Positions 1-11,025 of a DNA stretch of 12,519 nucleotides are shown in pieces; the first letter of the stretch is position 1, and each line of letters starts with the position of its first letter. The DNA lies in assembly GCA_026770585.1 (NCBI GenBank), contig MU646364.1:930511-943029 (forward strand). The letters run 5' to 3'. The stretch is from Baffinella frigidus (lineage: Eukaryota > Cryptophyceae > Cryptomonadales > Baffinellaceae). Made by a program: the position numbers and the translations under genes. The notes beneath the pieces are model-generated. The model did no database searches. It saw only the letters and a program-made list of their open reading frames with translations, and was not told the DNA's origin.

Positions 1-74
1 GGGAGGGAGGGAGGGACGTAGGGAGGAGGGAGGGAGGGAAGTGGGAGGGAGAGGGAGACAGGGAGGGCGTTGAC
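1..74 (-). repeat. Partial intron at left edge (5' end only), GGGA microsatellite
   Basis: The donor GTCAAC at 74-69 is followed at 1-66 by plus-strand GGGA/GGGAGG tracts, which are pyrimidine-rich CCCTCC in the transcript. A 4-bp period replaces the 7-bp period of the other introns. The intron's 3' end is outside the window, so its start rests on the donor match and loss of domain similarity. Confidence 0.65.
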
Positions 75-642
75 CGAGGCGTTGTGGGGGAAGAAGGCGC
101 CGAGGCGCACGACGAGCTCGCCCTGGCCTGAGGCTCCGCCCGAGTACATGGCCGGCAGCATCATGTCCGTGGCCGCGTCCTTGACCATGAGCGGGCCGGC
201 CGCCGTCTGCGAGGGCATCAGGCCTTTGATCGTCACCGAGGGGTTGCACGAGTGGTACACGTCGATGTCGGCCGAGAGGTCGACCCAGATGGTGTTGTTG
301 TCGCACGGAACGCTGGAGGTCTGGCCGATCTTTGAGGCAAAGCGCAGTTCCGCGACCTTCATGGCGCGGGCGTCGCCCATCGGAGTGGTCATGGCCGTCA
401 CGTGCGCGTAGGGCCCCGAGAACGCGACACGCAGGGGATGGTCCACGGCCGCAGGGTAGTCCTTGGCCTCGTGGCGCAGCTGCACCGAGAAGTTGTAGGT
501 GGTGCCGCCAATGATGTCCTCGTCGGTGCGGAGCTTCCAGACGCCCGCGGCCTGGTCGAACTCCGTCATCGCGTACTTGTTCGCGGCGCCGTCGAACCGC
601 TCCCCGGGCGCCGCCGATTTCCCGAGGCCCTCGATCGTGATC
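75..642 (-). CDS. Exon J (phase 2 to 0), window residues 2984-3173; end of unit 17 and most of unit 18
   Basis: The acceptor is ACACCAG|GATCACG (AG at 644-643), and the first G completes a threonine codon. The donor is GCCTCG|GTCAAC (GT at 74-73), preferred because reading on gives only peptide from GGGA repeats and because GTCAAC is also the intron 3 donor. The 189 full codons contain no stop. The exon completes unit 17 (ITIEGLG, GVWKLRTDEDI, YNFSVQLRHE) and starts unit 18 near residue 3091 (GQTSSVPC, NTIWVDLSADI, VTIKGLMPS, ELVVRLGAFF), which must continue left of the window. Unit 17 lacks the usual N-P closer. Confidence 0.85.
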
Positions 643-3600
643 CTGGTGTAGGGTGCAGGGTTCAAGGCTTGGGGTTTAGGGTTCCGGGTGCAGGGTTTAG
701 GGCTTAGGGTTGGGGGTTGAGGGTTGAGGGTGCAGGGTTCGGGGTCGGGGTTTGGGTTCACGTGGGCATGCAGCGGGTGAGGAGCGGGATGTTGGCGCGC
801 AGCGAGACGGTGAGCGTGTGGAACGCGCAGGGGTCGGGGTTGCTCTGCTCGATGCTCTTCGTGATGAATTGCAGCGGGCGGATGAACATCGGGAACGAGT
901 CCTCCGCGTCGGGGGGCACGATGCACGTGGTGTTGTCCTTCTCCCGGCAGCAGAACGTCGTGGCGCTCATGTTGGACTCGTTGTTGCCCCACCCAGGCAG
1001 CTGCGACGCCGGGTCGAAGAAGAAGCGGTCGTAGCAATCGTCGACCGCGGCCACCTTCCCCGCGAAGGAGGTGGTCACGATCTCGTTCTGGACGAGCATG
1101 GACGCGGGCGCCAGGTTCTGCCCCGAGGGGTGCGGGGACGCCGAGTCGCGCAGCGTCGCCTCGAACTTGGGGTCAGCGCGCACCCGGCCGTCCACCAAGG
1201 ACGGGTTGTGCAGCACGAACGAGAAGAGGAAGAAGGCCCCCGCCGACGCGGTCGCGTTCTCGTGGGCCACGTCGTCGTCAATGAGCGCCCGCAGGCTCAG
1301 CCGCAGAGATTTGTCGTCGTCGCTCCACTGGCCGGCCCCCGGCAGGGCCCCGTCGACCGGCGCGATGCCGTTGAAGAGGTCGGTGATGTTGATGGGGCCG
1401 TCGGGCGCGATGGCTTCGTCGAAGCCCTTGATCACGATCTCGGGGTTGCAGCGCGAGAGGAGGGGCTGCCCGCGGAGGGTGCCGTTGGGGCCCGGGAGGC
1501 GGTCCCCCGTGTGCACGAGCGAGACCGTGATGGTGTTTGCATCACACGGGAAGGGAGACGACTGCCAGATGCGCGTGGTGAAGGTGAGCGGGGCGACCGC
1601 GAGGACCTTCTCCGAGAGGTCGCGCTGCGCGATCTCGCAGTCGGTGCAGATGGTCGCGCGCACCGTGGGCTGCACGCCCGCGCCCGCCTGCGCGGGGTTG
1701 CGGAGCGTGAAGGAGAAGTTGCACACGGTGTGCTCCGGCACGTTGCCGAGCGTCACGAGGAGCACCTCGCCGCGCTCCTGGTCCCACGTGATGTTCGGCG
1801 AGAAGCACGCCGTCTCGCCCGCCGGGACGGTCAGCGCGAGGGACGTGTTCTGGCAGTCCAGGCTCGTGGAGTTGTCGGTGCTGTTGGTGACCTCGACGCA
1901 CACGGGGCTGGTGGTGTTGGTCTGAGAGCCGACCATGCCGTCGATGGTGATGACAGTGTTGCCCGGCACGGGCACGCTGATGGCGAGCGCGACGGCGAGC
2001 TCGTTGTCCGCGCACGGCTGGGTGGTCGTCTGCGTCACGTCCGCGATCTCGAAGACCGGCGCGACAATGGCCAGCGGCTTTGAGCGGCCGCCCCCCGGCT
2101 GCAGCGGGCGATCGCGCGTCGTCATCGCCCGCGGGGCGATCGCCACCTTGGAGTTGCCGTTGTTCGCGCTGATCGTCATCACTGGCGCCACCTGCGTCAC
2201 AAGCCTGTGGCCTTTAGCGTTTGGGATGTGGGGTGTCAGGTCACTTTCAGGTGACTTTCAGGTGACTCTTCAGGTGATTTTCAGGTGATTTCAGGTGGCT
2301 TTCAGGTGTCTTTGAGATGACTTTTGAGGTGATTTTTGAGGTGACTTCCAGGTGACTTTCAGGTGACTTTTCAAGTGACTTTCAGGGCACTTGCAGGTGA
2401 CTTTCAGGTGTCTTTCAAGGTGTCTTTTGGAGTGACTTTCAAGGTGCTTTGCGGGTGCTTTTCAGGTGACTTTTGAGATGACTTTCAGGTGACTTTCAGG
2501 TGATGTGCAGGTCACTTCTCAGGTGACTTTTGAGGTGACATTCAGGTGACATTCAGGTGACTTTTGAGGTGACTTTCGAGGTGACTTTTCAGGTGAATTT
2601 CAGGTGACTTGAAGATGACTTTCAAGGTGGCTTGCAGGTGACTTGCAGATGACGTTTAGGGTTTAGGGTGTAGGCTTTAGGGTGTCGGGTGTGGAGTGTA
2701 GGGTGTAGGGTGTAGGGTGTAAGGTATGGGGTGTGGGGTGTGGGGTGTGGGATGGGCGGGTGGGCGGGTGCAGGGCTCAGAGTTTGGGGTGGGCGGGTTC
2801 GCGGACCGCGTGTCCCTTGCACGTCGGGTTCTCGACGTCGAACTCGAACTTGTAGGGCTTGCCGCACTCCATGCAGCACGTCAGGTGGAGGATCAGGCTC
2901 TCGCTCGACTGGTCCCAGAGCGCCTTGCCGCCCAGGCCCTTAGGCGCCGAGGTGAAGGTCATGTGGTCGGCGTGGCCCGGCACGATGGAACGGAGCGCGA
3001 CCGTCGCGTCGCGCACGACCGCGCCCTTGAGGTTCGAGATCGTGATCTCGGCGTTGCACTCCTTGGCGCAGAGCGGCACCGAGGTCTGGAGCGTCACGGA
3101 GATGGTGTTGAGGCCGCACGGGTACGCCGAGCTCTGGTCGATCGCCGCCACCGTGAACTCGGGCTTGTAGATGAAGAGGGGCTGCTGGTCCATGGGGTCC
3201 GTGTTGCCGCAGAGGGCGAGGGACTCGTGTGTGTGGCTCATGACCGAGGTGATGGCGCCCTGCGTGTCGTCGTACACCCCCGTGACGGCAATGCCCGCGC
3301 TGCCGGCATCGAACACGCCATTCGTGCCGAGGTACTCACGGTCCGGATCAGAGCGCTCGTAGTTGCCCGCGAAAGTGTAGTAGGGGTTGCGGATGTCGAA
3401 CTGGATGCGGTACTCCTTGCCGGCAATCAGGTTCTTGCCCGCCGCGACGGTCAGCACGAGCGAGCCGCCGCCAAGGTCGGCGTCCTTGGTGAAGACGGCC
3501 TGCCGCATCGCGAACTTCTCGTCGTGGAACTCCCCGCCCGACGCGTCGAGGAGCTCGATGGTGGCCGTGGCGTCCGAGCCCTCCGTGAGGATGCCCGAGA

Positions 3601-4516
3601 CGAAGCCGGTGAGCGTGACCTTGGCGCCGCGGCTCCCGAGCATGTGCACGTTGGTGCGCAGGCCCACGACCACCGTGTTCCACGCGCACGGGAACGGCTG
3701 CGACTGGTCGGCGATCGACCGCGTGTACGCCGGCGCGATCACGCGGATCGGCATCCGCAGGTGGTTGTCGCCGTGGTCGGGGTCGAGCGCCACGGAGACG
3801 ATGTCCCCGGCGCGGCTCATGGCCTCCACGGACACTGTGGCCGCGCCCTGCGCAGCCAGCGGGTTGAGAACCTGGAACGAGAGCACCTTGCTGACGCCGA
3901 TGGCCCACACGGTGTCGTTGGCGAGCATGAGCTCGAGCGACTCAAAGCCCGGCCGCCCTGCGCCCTCCGCGAAGGGCGTCACGTACACGGTCTCCGTGCG
4001 GTTCGGATCCGAGCAGTTCACCTCCACCCCGAGCGTCGCGTTCGTCGCGTTCTCGAAGTCCGTCGCGTTTGTTGCGTTCGTCCCTGCCGTGTAGGGTTTG
4101 GGGGTTGGGGTTTAGGGTGTAGAGTTTAGGGTTCAGGGTTTAGGGTGTAGGGTGTAGGGTGTAGGGTGTAGGGTGTAGGGTTTAGGGTTCAGGGTTTCGG
4201 TTTTGGGGTTCGGGGTTTAGGTTTTGGGGTTTAGGGTTGAGGGTGTGGGGTTTACCGTTGACGTAGCACCTCTCCCGGGGGTAGACCGTGGCATTCGGGC
4301 GCGGCTTGAACGGGAACAGCATCCCGAAGATGCGCGAGGCCGTCCCGTCCCCCTGCAGCTTCGTGCTTCGTGCTTCAGGCTTCAGGCTTCAGGCTGCTTT
4401 CGGTTGCAGGCTGCAGGGTGCAGGGTGGTGTCGGGTGCAGGGTGCAGGGTGGTTGATGGTGCAGGGTGCAGGGTGCAGAGTCGGGCGGGGAGGTCCACGG
4501 GTTGAGGGATGAGGGC

Positions 4517-4569
<53 letters not shown>

Positions 4570-4882
4570 GTTTAAGGGTTGAGGATTAAGGGTGCAGGGT
4601 GCAGGGTTGAGGGAGCACGGGCGCACCTGCATGTCCCCGTCGGTGATGGCGACCACCGGCGACATCAGGAAGTCGCCCGAGATGATGATCGGCGCCACGT
4701 GGTCTTCGGCGTCCGAAGACTTGAACGTCACCTTCAGCCCGCCGCCGTGGAACCCCTGCGGTTTCGGGGTTCGATTTCAGGGGTCTAGGGTCTAGGGTCT
4801 AGGGTCTAGGGTCTAAAGTCTAGGGTCTAGGGTCTAGGGTCTAGGGTCTAGGGTCTAGGGTCTAGGGTCTAGGGTTGAGAGT

Positions 4883-4921
<39 letters not shown>

Positions 4922-7632
4922 GGTGTAGAGTTAACCTGGATGATGCCGCCGACAATGGCCTTCTTGTCGGGCGTGTCAAACACCTCCGTGATTGTCGTCG
5001 CGTTCACCTGGTGCAGGGTGCAGGGTTTAGGGTGAGCGTTGAGGGTTTAGGGTCCAGGGTTTAGGGTGTAGGGTTTGGGGTGAGGGTTTGGGGTTGAGGG
5101 TTCAGGGTTTAGGGTTCAGGGTTGAGGGTCTGGGGTATGCACCGAGGCGACGAGCAAGTCAGACGGCACGGGGGTGAAAGCCACCCACGTCCCGACGCCC
5201 GTGTAGTAGGACCAGGTGGTCGCCCAGTCCGCGTAGCCCGACGCCGAGGAGGTGTCCCCCGCGGGGGTGGCGGAGTTGTACTTGGCGCAGACGAAGTGGG
5301 CGGCGTTGCCGTCGTCGATGGCGGGGAAGCGGAGCCGCGTGTCCTCGTGCGAGAACATCACGTACGTGTCGGCGATCGAGGTGTTGCAGAACACGCCGAA
5401 GTTGGTGTCGCCGACGAGGTAGGGCGCGTCCCACCGCGAGTTGACGAGGTTGGTGATGAGGAGCTTGGCGTGGTCGTTCCCGCGCAGCACCATGTTGGCC
5501 GCGAGCGTGAGCGTGAGCGTGTTGGTGGCGCCCGGCCACGGGGTGCTCTGCCCGATCTTCTTGACAATGAACTTGGACTCGACGACCGTGACCGGCACGG
5601 CCGTGCCGTGCCCGCAGCCAGGCTCGGGCGGCTGGATCTGGCTGCAGTACGTCACGCCGGTGGCGACGTCGGCGTGCGTCTCGACGGCCCGGGCGGGGAT
5701 CGCGATGCCGCTCACCTCGACCATCACGTTGCCGACGGCGTCTGGGGTGCGGATGTTCTGGAGCATGAAGGTCCAATCGTAGTCGGAGCCCGCATCGGTG
5801 TCGGCGACGAGCTGCTGCACGAGCGAGAAGCTCGGCTCGAAGCGCGCCGTCAAGTCGAAGGGCCCCGCGGAGGTCAGGTTGAGGGGGCCGAAGGGCGTCT
5901 GGGTGCCCTGGAGGCCCGAGACCGTGACCGCGACGTTGCACGCCGCGAGGAGGGGCACGTTGGTGCGCATCGAGATGGAGACGGTGTTGTCGTCCGAGGG
6001 GAAGGGCGAGCTCTGCTTGCCGTCGAGCATCAGGAAGCGCGGCGTGCGGATGTACATGGGGTGCTTGACGTGGTCCATGTCGGCGTCGAAGGCGACGTCG
6101 TCGAGGTTCCCGTTGTCGAGGCGCATCTGCTGCCCGACGTTGCCGAGCTTCATGGTGATGGCCTCGCCCTGCGTCGGCCACTGCGGCGCCGTCGGGTTCT
6201 TCACCTTGAGGCAGAGCGTCACGACCTCGCCCGCGTCGATCTTGCACGCGACCGTGAACGTCACAGTTGCGAACGCCGCGCGCGGGTCCCAGTCGGCCGT
6301 GCCGGGCACGCTGTCGGCCCCCGCTGCCTTCACGGCCACCGCCGGGGTGTTCACGTTGGAGTCGTTGTAGACGGTGATGACGCCGCCGACGTTGGCGATC
6401 TCGGCGTTGAGCAGCTTCGAGACCGAGAAGGTCACGCCCTCGGCCTCGGAGAGCGGCACCGAGGGCTGCAGCGTGATGCAGATGACGTTGATGGCGCAGG
6501 GGTACGGCGAGGTCTGGCCGATGTCGGCCTGGAAGAACTGCTCGGTGCGGACGTAGAGGGGGGCCGCGTCGCCCGGGCGCGCCTCGAAGATGCCCGCGAG
6601 CAGCGAGCGCACGTCGGGCTCCATGGCCTCGCTGGTGCCCCAGCTGCTCGCCACGGACACGGCGGGCGACGCCTGCGCCGCGCCGGGGTTGCGCACCTCG
6701 AAGGACAGCACGTAGTCGCGGCCCGCCGACATGTCGTCGACGACGTCGAACTGGAGGCTCCCGGCGCTCCAGCGGCCGTTGCCGAAGGGGTGCGAGCCGC
6801 CGAGCTTCATGGCCCCGACGTCCGCGGCCGCGAGCGTGAGCCCCGAGATGGTGATCGACGCCTGCTCGCCCCCCTCGGTGCGGTACTCCACGTTGGTGGC
6901 GAGCGTCACGGTCAGCACGTTGTTCTCGCCAGCGTAGGGGATCTTCTGCCCGATGCTCTTGCTCGTGAACTGGGCGCGGGCGTTGGAGCGCAGCACGCCA
7001 TCCGTGGACTTCATCACCTCGCTCGGGAGGTGCCAGCCCTCGGGGCAGGTGCGGGCCCCGGCGTCGCACGAGGCCTCGACGCGCACCTCGTGCGCCTGGA
7101 TGCCCTCCGCCTCGTTCATCACCTCCAGCGCGAACATCACGTTGACGTTCGCCGAGATCGACTTGATCACGCGGAGCGTGAGGCTCCCGGCTGCCTTGTC
7201 GAACACGAAGTCGCGCGCGAAGTAGAAGGGGTGCATCCCGCTGAGCGCGTACATGGCGCTGGGCAGCGGGCGCGAGTTGGTCAGGCCCGTGATCACGACC
7301 GTCGCCCCAGCCGGGATCGGCGTGTTCGCGGCCAAAAGGAACATGAGCGTGTTGAACGAGAGCTGCACGGAGCTGCTCTCCGCCACCGCCGCAGCCGTGA
7401 ACTGGGGCTGGTTGTCTGCCGCGAGCACCAGCCCCGACATCGTCGTCACTCCTGGTGTGCGGTGTACGCTTCAGCATTTAGTGTGAAGGGATTAGGGTTC
7501 AGGGATTTAGGGTTTGGGGTTTGGGGTTGAGGGTGGAGGGTGGAGGGTGGAGGTTTAAGGGTTGCAGGTTGAGGGTTGAGGGCTGATGGTTGATGGTTGA
7601 GGGTTGAGGGTTGAGGGTTGCGGGTTGCGGGT

Positions 7633-7678
<46 letters not shown>

Positions 7679-7737
7679 GGTTGCGGGTTGAGGGTTGAGG
7701 GTTGCGGGTTGAGGGTTGAGGGTTGCGGGTTGCGGGT

Positions 7738-7783
<46 letters not shown>

Positions 7784-10700
7784 GGTTTATGGAGAGGATA
7801 TACGGTGAAGGATGTAGGGTTTAGGGTTTGGGGTTGACCGATGATGACGGTGGAGGACACCGCGCCGATGGAGGGGGTGACGCCCGCGGACAGCACCGCG
7901 GGGTTCTTGACAGAGAAGGAGAACACCACCGGCTGCCCGGTGAGGATGCCCGCCTCGTCCTGGAGGGTCAGCTTGAGGCTCCCGCGCGCCGGCTCCCAGA
8001 GGAGGTTGTTGAACATGGGCGCGTCGGGCCCGAAGATCTCGGGGGCGGCCGTGTCGAAGAAGGCGACCTCGCACGGGCAGCCCCCGGCGCACGGGCAGAG
8101 CCCCGCCACCTCCAGCACCGTCCCGCTGGGGAGCGCCACGTTGGGCACCAGCGAGACGGTCAGCGTGTTGGAGTCCTCGCGCACCGAGGAGCACTCTGAG
8201 ATGCGCTTGACCTCGAACGACGGCGTGTACACCTTCAGGGGGCACGCGTCGCTCTCCATCGGCGGGGTCTGGTTGAGGGGTTTCAGGTTTAGGGGGTAGG
8301 GTTCTTGGTTTAGGTTAGGGGCGAAGGTTCAGCGTGTAGGGTACAGGGCTCAGGGATGAGGGATGAGGGATGAGGGATGAGGGATGAGGGTTTAGGGTTT
8401 AGGATGTAGGTCTTGGAGTGTAGGTCTGAGGGTTTAGGTCGTAGGGTCTAGGGTTGAGTGTTTAGGGTGCAGGGTTCAGGGTTTAGGAGTTGGGGAAGAA
8501 ACCTGAACCTCGAGCTCGATCGGCTGCGCCGAAGGAAAGAAAGAGACGCCGGTCCCGCAGCCGATCGGCTCGAAGACCAGGCCGGTCGCCTGGGCGGTGA
8601 GGTGCGAGCAGAGGTGCGAGCACGTCGGGTTGATCACGTCAAACGAGATCTGGTGGTCGTCGCCCGCCTGGAGGGTGTCGGCGACAAAGAGCGTCAGGTC
8701 GCCGTCGCGCCACATGGCCGTGCCGGGCGTGCCCTCGGGCGAGTCCTTGAAGTTGACGTGCGTGCCGTTTTCGGAGCGGAGCGGGATCGAGCCGGCGGGC
8801 ATCGACGCGCCCTTGAAGCCCATGATCGTGATGGCGCCGCGCGCGTTGGGGCGCAGCGGCGCGTTGCTCTCGAGCGTGATGGTGATGGTGTTGCGCGCGC
8901 CCGGGAGCGCGCTCGACTGCCCGATGCGGATCATCTCCAGGCGCGGGCTCATGATCAGAAGCGGCACCTGCATGCCGTCGTTGAGCCCGTCCACCTTCGG
9001 GGACCGGGCGGGGCGCGCCGTGATCTCGTTGGAGCTGACGCTGACGACCGGGGCGGACTGCGCGGCCGGCGGGTTGCGCAGCTCGAAGGTGAAGGAGTAG
9101 TTGGTGCCCGCGACGGAGTCGGTGTCCGCGAGGTAGGTGAGCACGACGGAGCCGGACGCCGCGCTCCAGACCGCTGTGCTCTCGAACATCGCGGGACCCA
9201 CCGCCGTAATCTGCATCGCCTTGTTCTCCATCGTCACGGACCCCATCAGCCCCGAGACCGTGACCTTGCTGGGGCGCGCGCCGGCCGTGTTGGACCCGAG
9301 CGTGACCGTGATGGTGTTGACTGCGTCCGTGTAGGGGCTCGACTGCGTGACCTCGCGCACGATGAAGGTGGGCGCGTCGACGCCGAGCGGGTGCAGCTTC
9401 GGGTCCGCGCCGCGGTCCATGGTGCACTTGGGCACCGGCGTCTTGCACGTGCCCGCCTTCTCGGCGGAGATGTCGATGAGCGGCGCGCGCTGCGCCTGGC
9501 GGGGGTTGGTGAGCACGAAGGAGAAGGCGTACTGCCTGCCCTCGACGGTCCCGCCCGCGCCGATCTTGAGCGTCAGCTTCTTCTCGGCGTTGCTCCACGT
9601 GGCCTGCGCCACCGCGGCCTTGCCGCTCACCGTGGCCAGCAGCGCGCGCGCGCCCGGCGCCGCCAGGAGCCGCCGCCCCGTCGCGTCCATGCACGACATG
9701 TCCACGCCCGTCAAGTCCACGCAGTCGGGGTTGGTCATGTCGACGCCCGTGGTGTTGACGCACGAGACGTTGACGGCGGTGGTGTTGATGCACGAGGCCG
9801 CGGCGTCAGACCCGTCCGTGAGGACGATGGCGCCGTCGGCGTGCTGGGCCCCCGCGAACCCCGAGAGGTAGAACGTCGACTCGGCTGTGAAGGGGATGTT
9901 GGTCGCGAAGGTGACGGTCATGGTGTTGGCGACGCCCGGCCAGGTGGTGGACTGGCCGATCTTCTTGATGATGAAGGCGGGGCCGTGCACGATGAGCGGG
10001 GCGGCGTCTGCGTCGTCGCACGCCTGGTCACACCCGTCCGCGTGGCACGCGTCGCACCGCGAGCCGGACGCCCCGCACGCCTTGCACTCCGCGAACGGCA
10101 CCGAGGACACGTCCTTGTGCATCGCAGCGGCCAAAATGCTCACGTTGCACCCCGTGCCGCGCACCACGCCCGACACCATCACCATCGGCGACGGCATGCA
10201 CGTGCCGGGGTTGCGGAGCTCGAACGAGATCTCGATCGGGGCGTCCGCGGTCTTCCACTGGGTGTTGTTCATGAACCGCACCTCCAGCATCCCGGACTCC
10301 TGGTTCAGGGTGTGGGGTTTAGGGTTCGGGGTTGAGGGGTTAGGGTTGAGGGTTTAGGATTTAGATTTAGGGTTTAAAGTTGATGTAGGGTTTAGGGCTT
10401 AGGGTGTAGGTTGTAGGGTGTGGGGTGTAGGGTGTAGGGTGCAGGGTGTAGGGTTGATGGCTTAGGGTGTGGGGTGTGAGGTGTGGGGTGTAGGGTGTAG
10501 GGTGTAGGGTTTGGGGTGTAGGGTTGAGGTTTTAGGGTGTAGTGTGTAGTGTGTAGGGTGTAGTGTTTAGGGTGTAGGGTGTAAGGTGTAGGGTTCAGGG
10601 TTTAGGATTGAGAGTTCAGAGTTCAGGGTTCGGGATTTAAGGTGTAGGGTTTAGGGCTAAGGGTTGAGGGCGACGGGTTGACGATTTAGGGTGCAGGGTG

Positions 10701-10965
10701 CAGGGTGTAGGGTGGAGGGTGGAGGGTGTAGGGTGTAGAGTGTAGGGTGTAGGGTTTGCGGTTTAGGGTTTGGTGTTTAGGGTGAAGGGTTTAGGGCTCA
10801 GGGTTTAGGTTTTAGGGTTTAGGGCTTAGGGCTTGGGGTTCAGGGTTTAGGGTACAGGGTTTAGGGTTTAGGACTCAGGGTTGAGGGCTTAGGGTTTGAG
10901 TGCAAGGTGTAGGGTGCGGGGTTTAGGGTTTAGGGTTTGGGGTTAAGGGTTCTAGGCTCTAGGGT

Positions 10966-11025
<60 letters not shown>

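Noticed and set aside
2192-2204. Alternative acceptor CCACAG at about 2205 for exon I
   Set aside because: It would add 13 nt and break the frame with the exon H donor; GTGACGCAG at 2192 keeps both frame and domain consensus.
2237-2655. Minisatellite as a coding repeat
   Set aside because: Unit lengths vary between 10 and 13 bp, so no frame is maintained, and it lies between a donor and an acceptor that join in phase.
5143-7451. Several separate minus-strand genes starting at GTG or ATG codons (7449, 10290, 8259, 4027, 2200)
   Set aside because: Each such codon lies just after a good acceptor, split codons match the preceding exon, and domain units continue across the junctions.
5122-7530. 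Long plus-strand open frames (e.g. 752-2083, 2726-4129, 5122-7530, 8458-10335)
   Set aside because: They are antisense to the exons, run on across exon-intron borders into repeats, and encode Arg/Gly/Val/Ala/His-rich sequence without domain pattern. In GC-rich genes with G/C third positions, the complementary strand is often open by composition alone.
7560-7790. CRISPR array or bacterial direct repeats
   Set aside because: The units are contiguous 7-mers with no spacers, and the coding context is intron-containing and eukaryotic.
9679-9795. Calling the sequon arrays confirmed pentapeptide-repeat (A[DN]Lxx) domains
   Set aside because: The central hydrophobic position is often Thr or Val and array length is only about eight pentads; the period is real, but family membership is not established.
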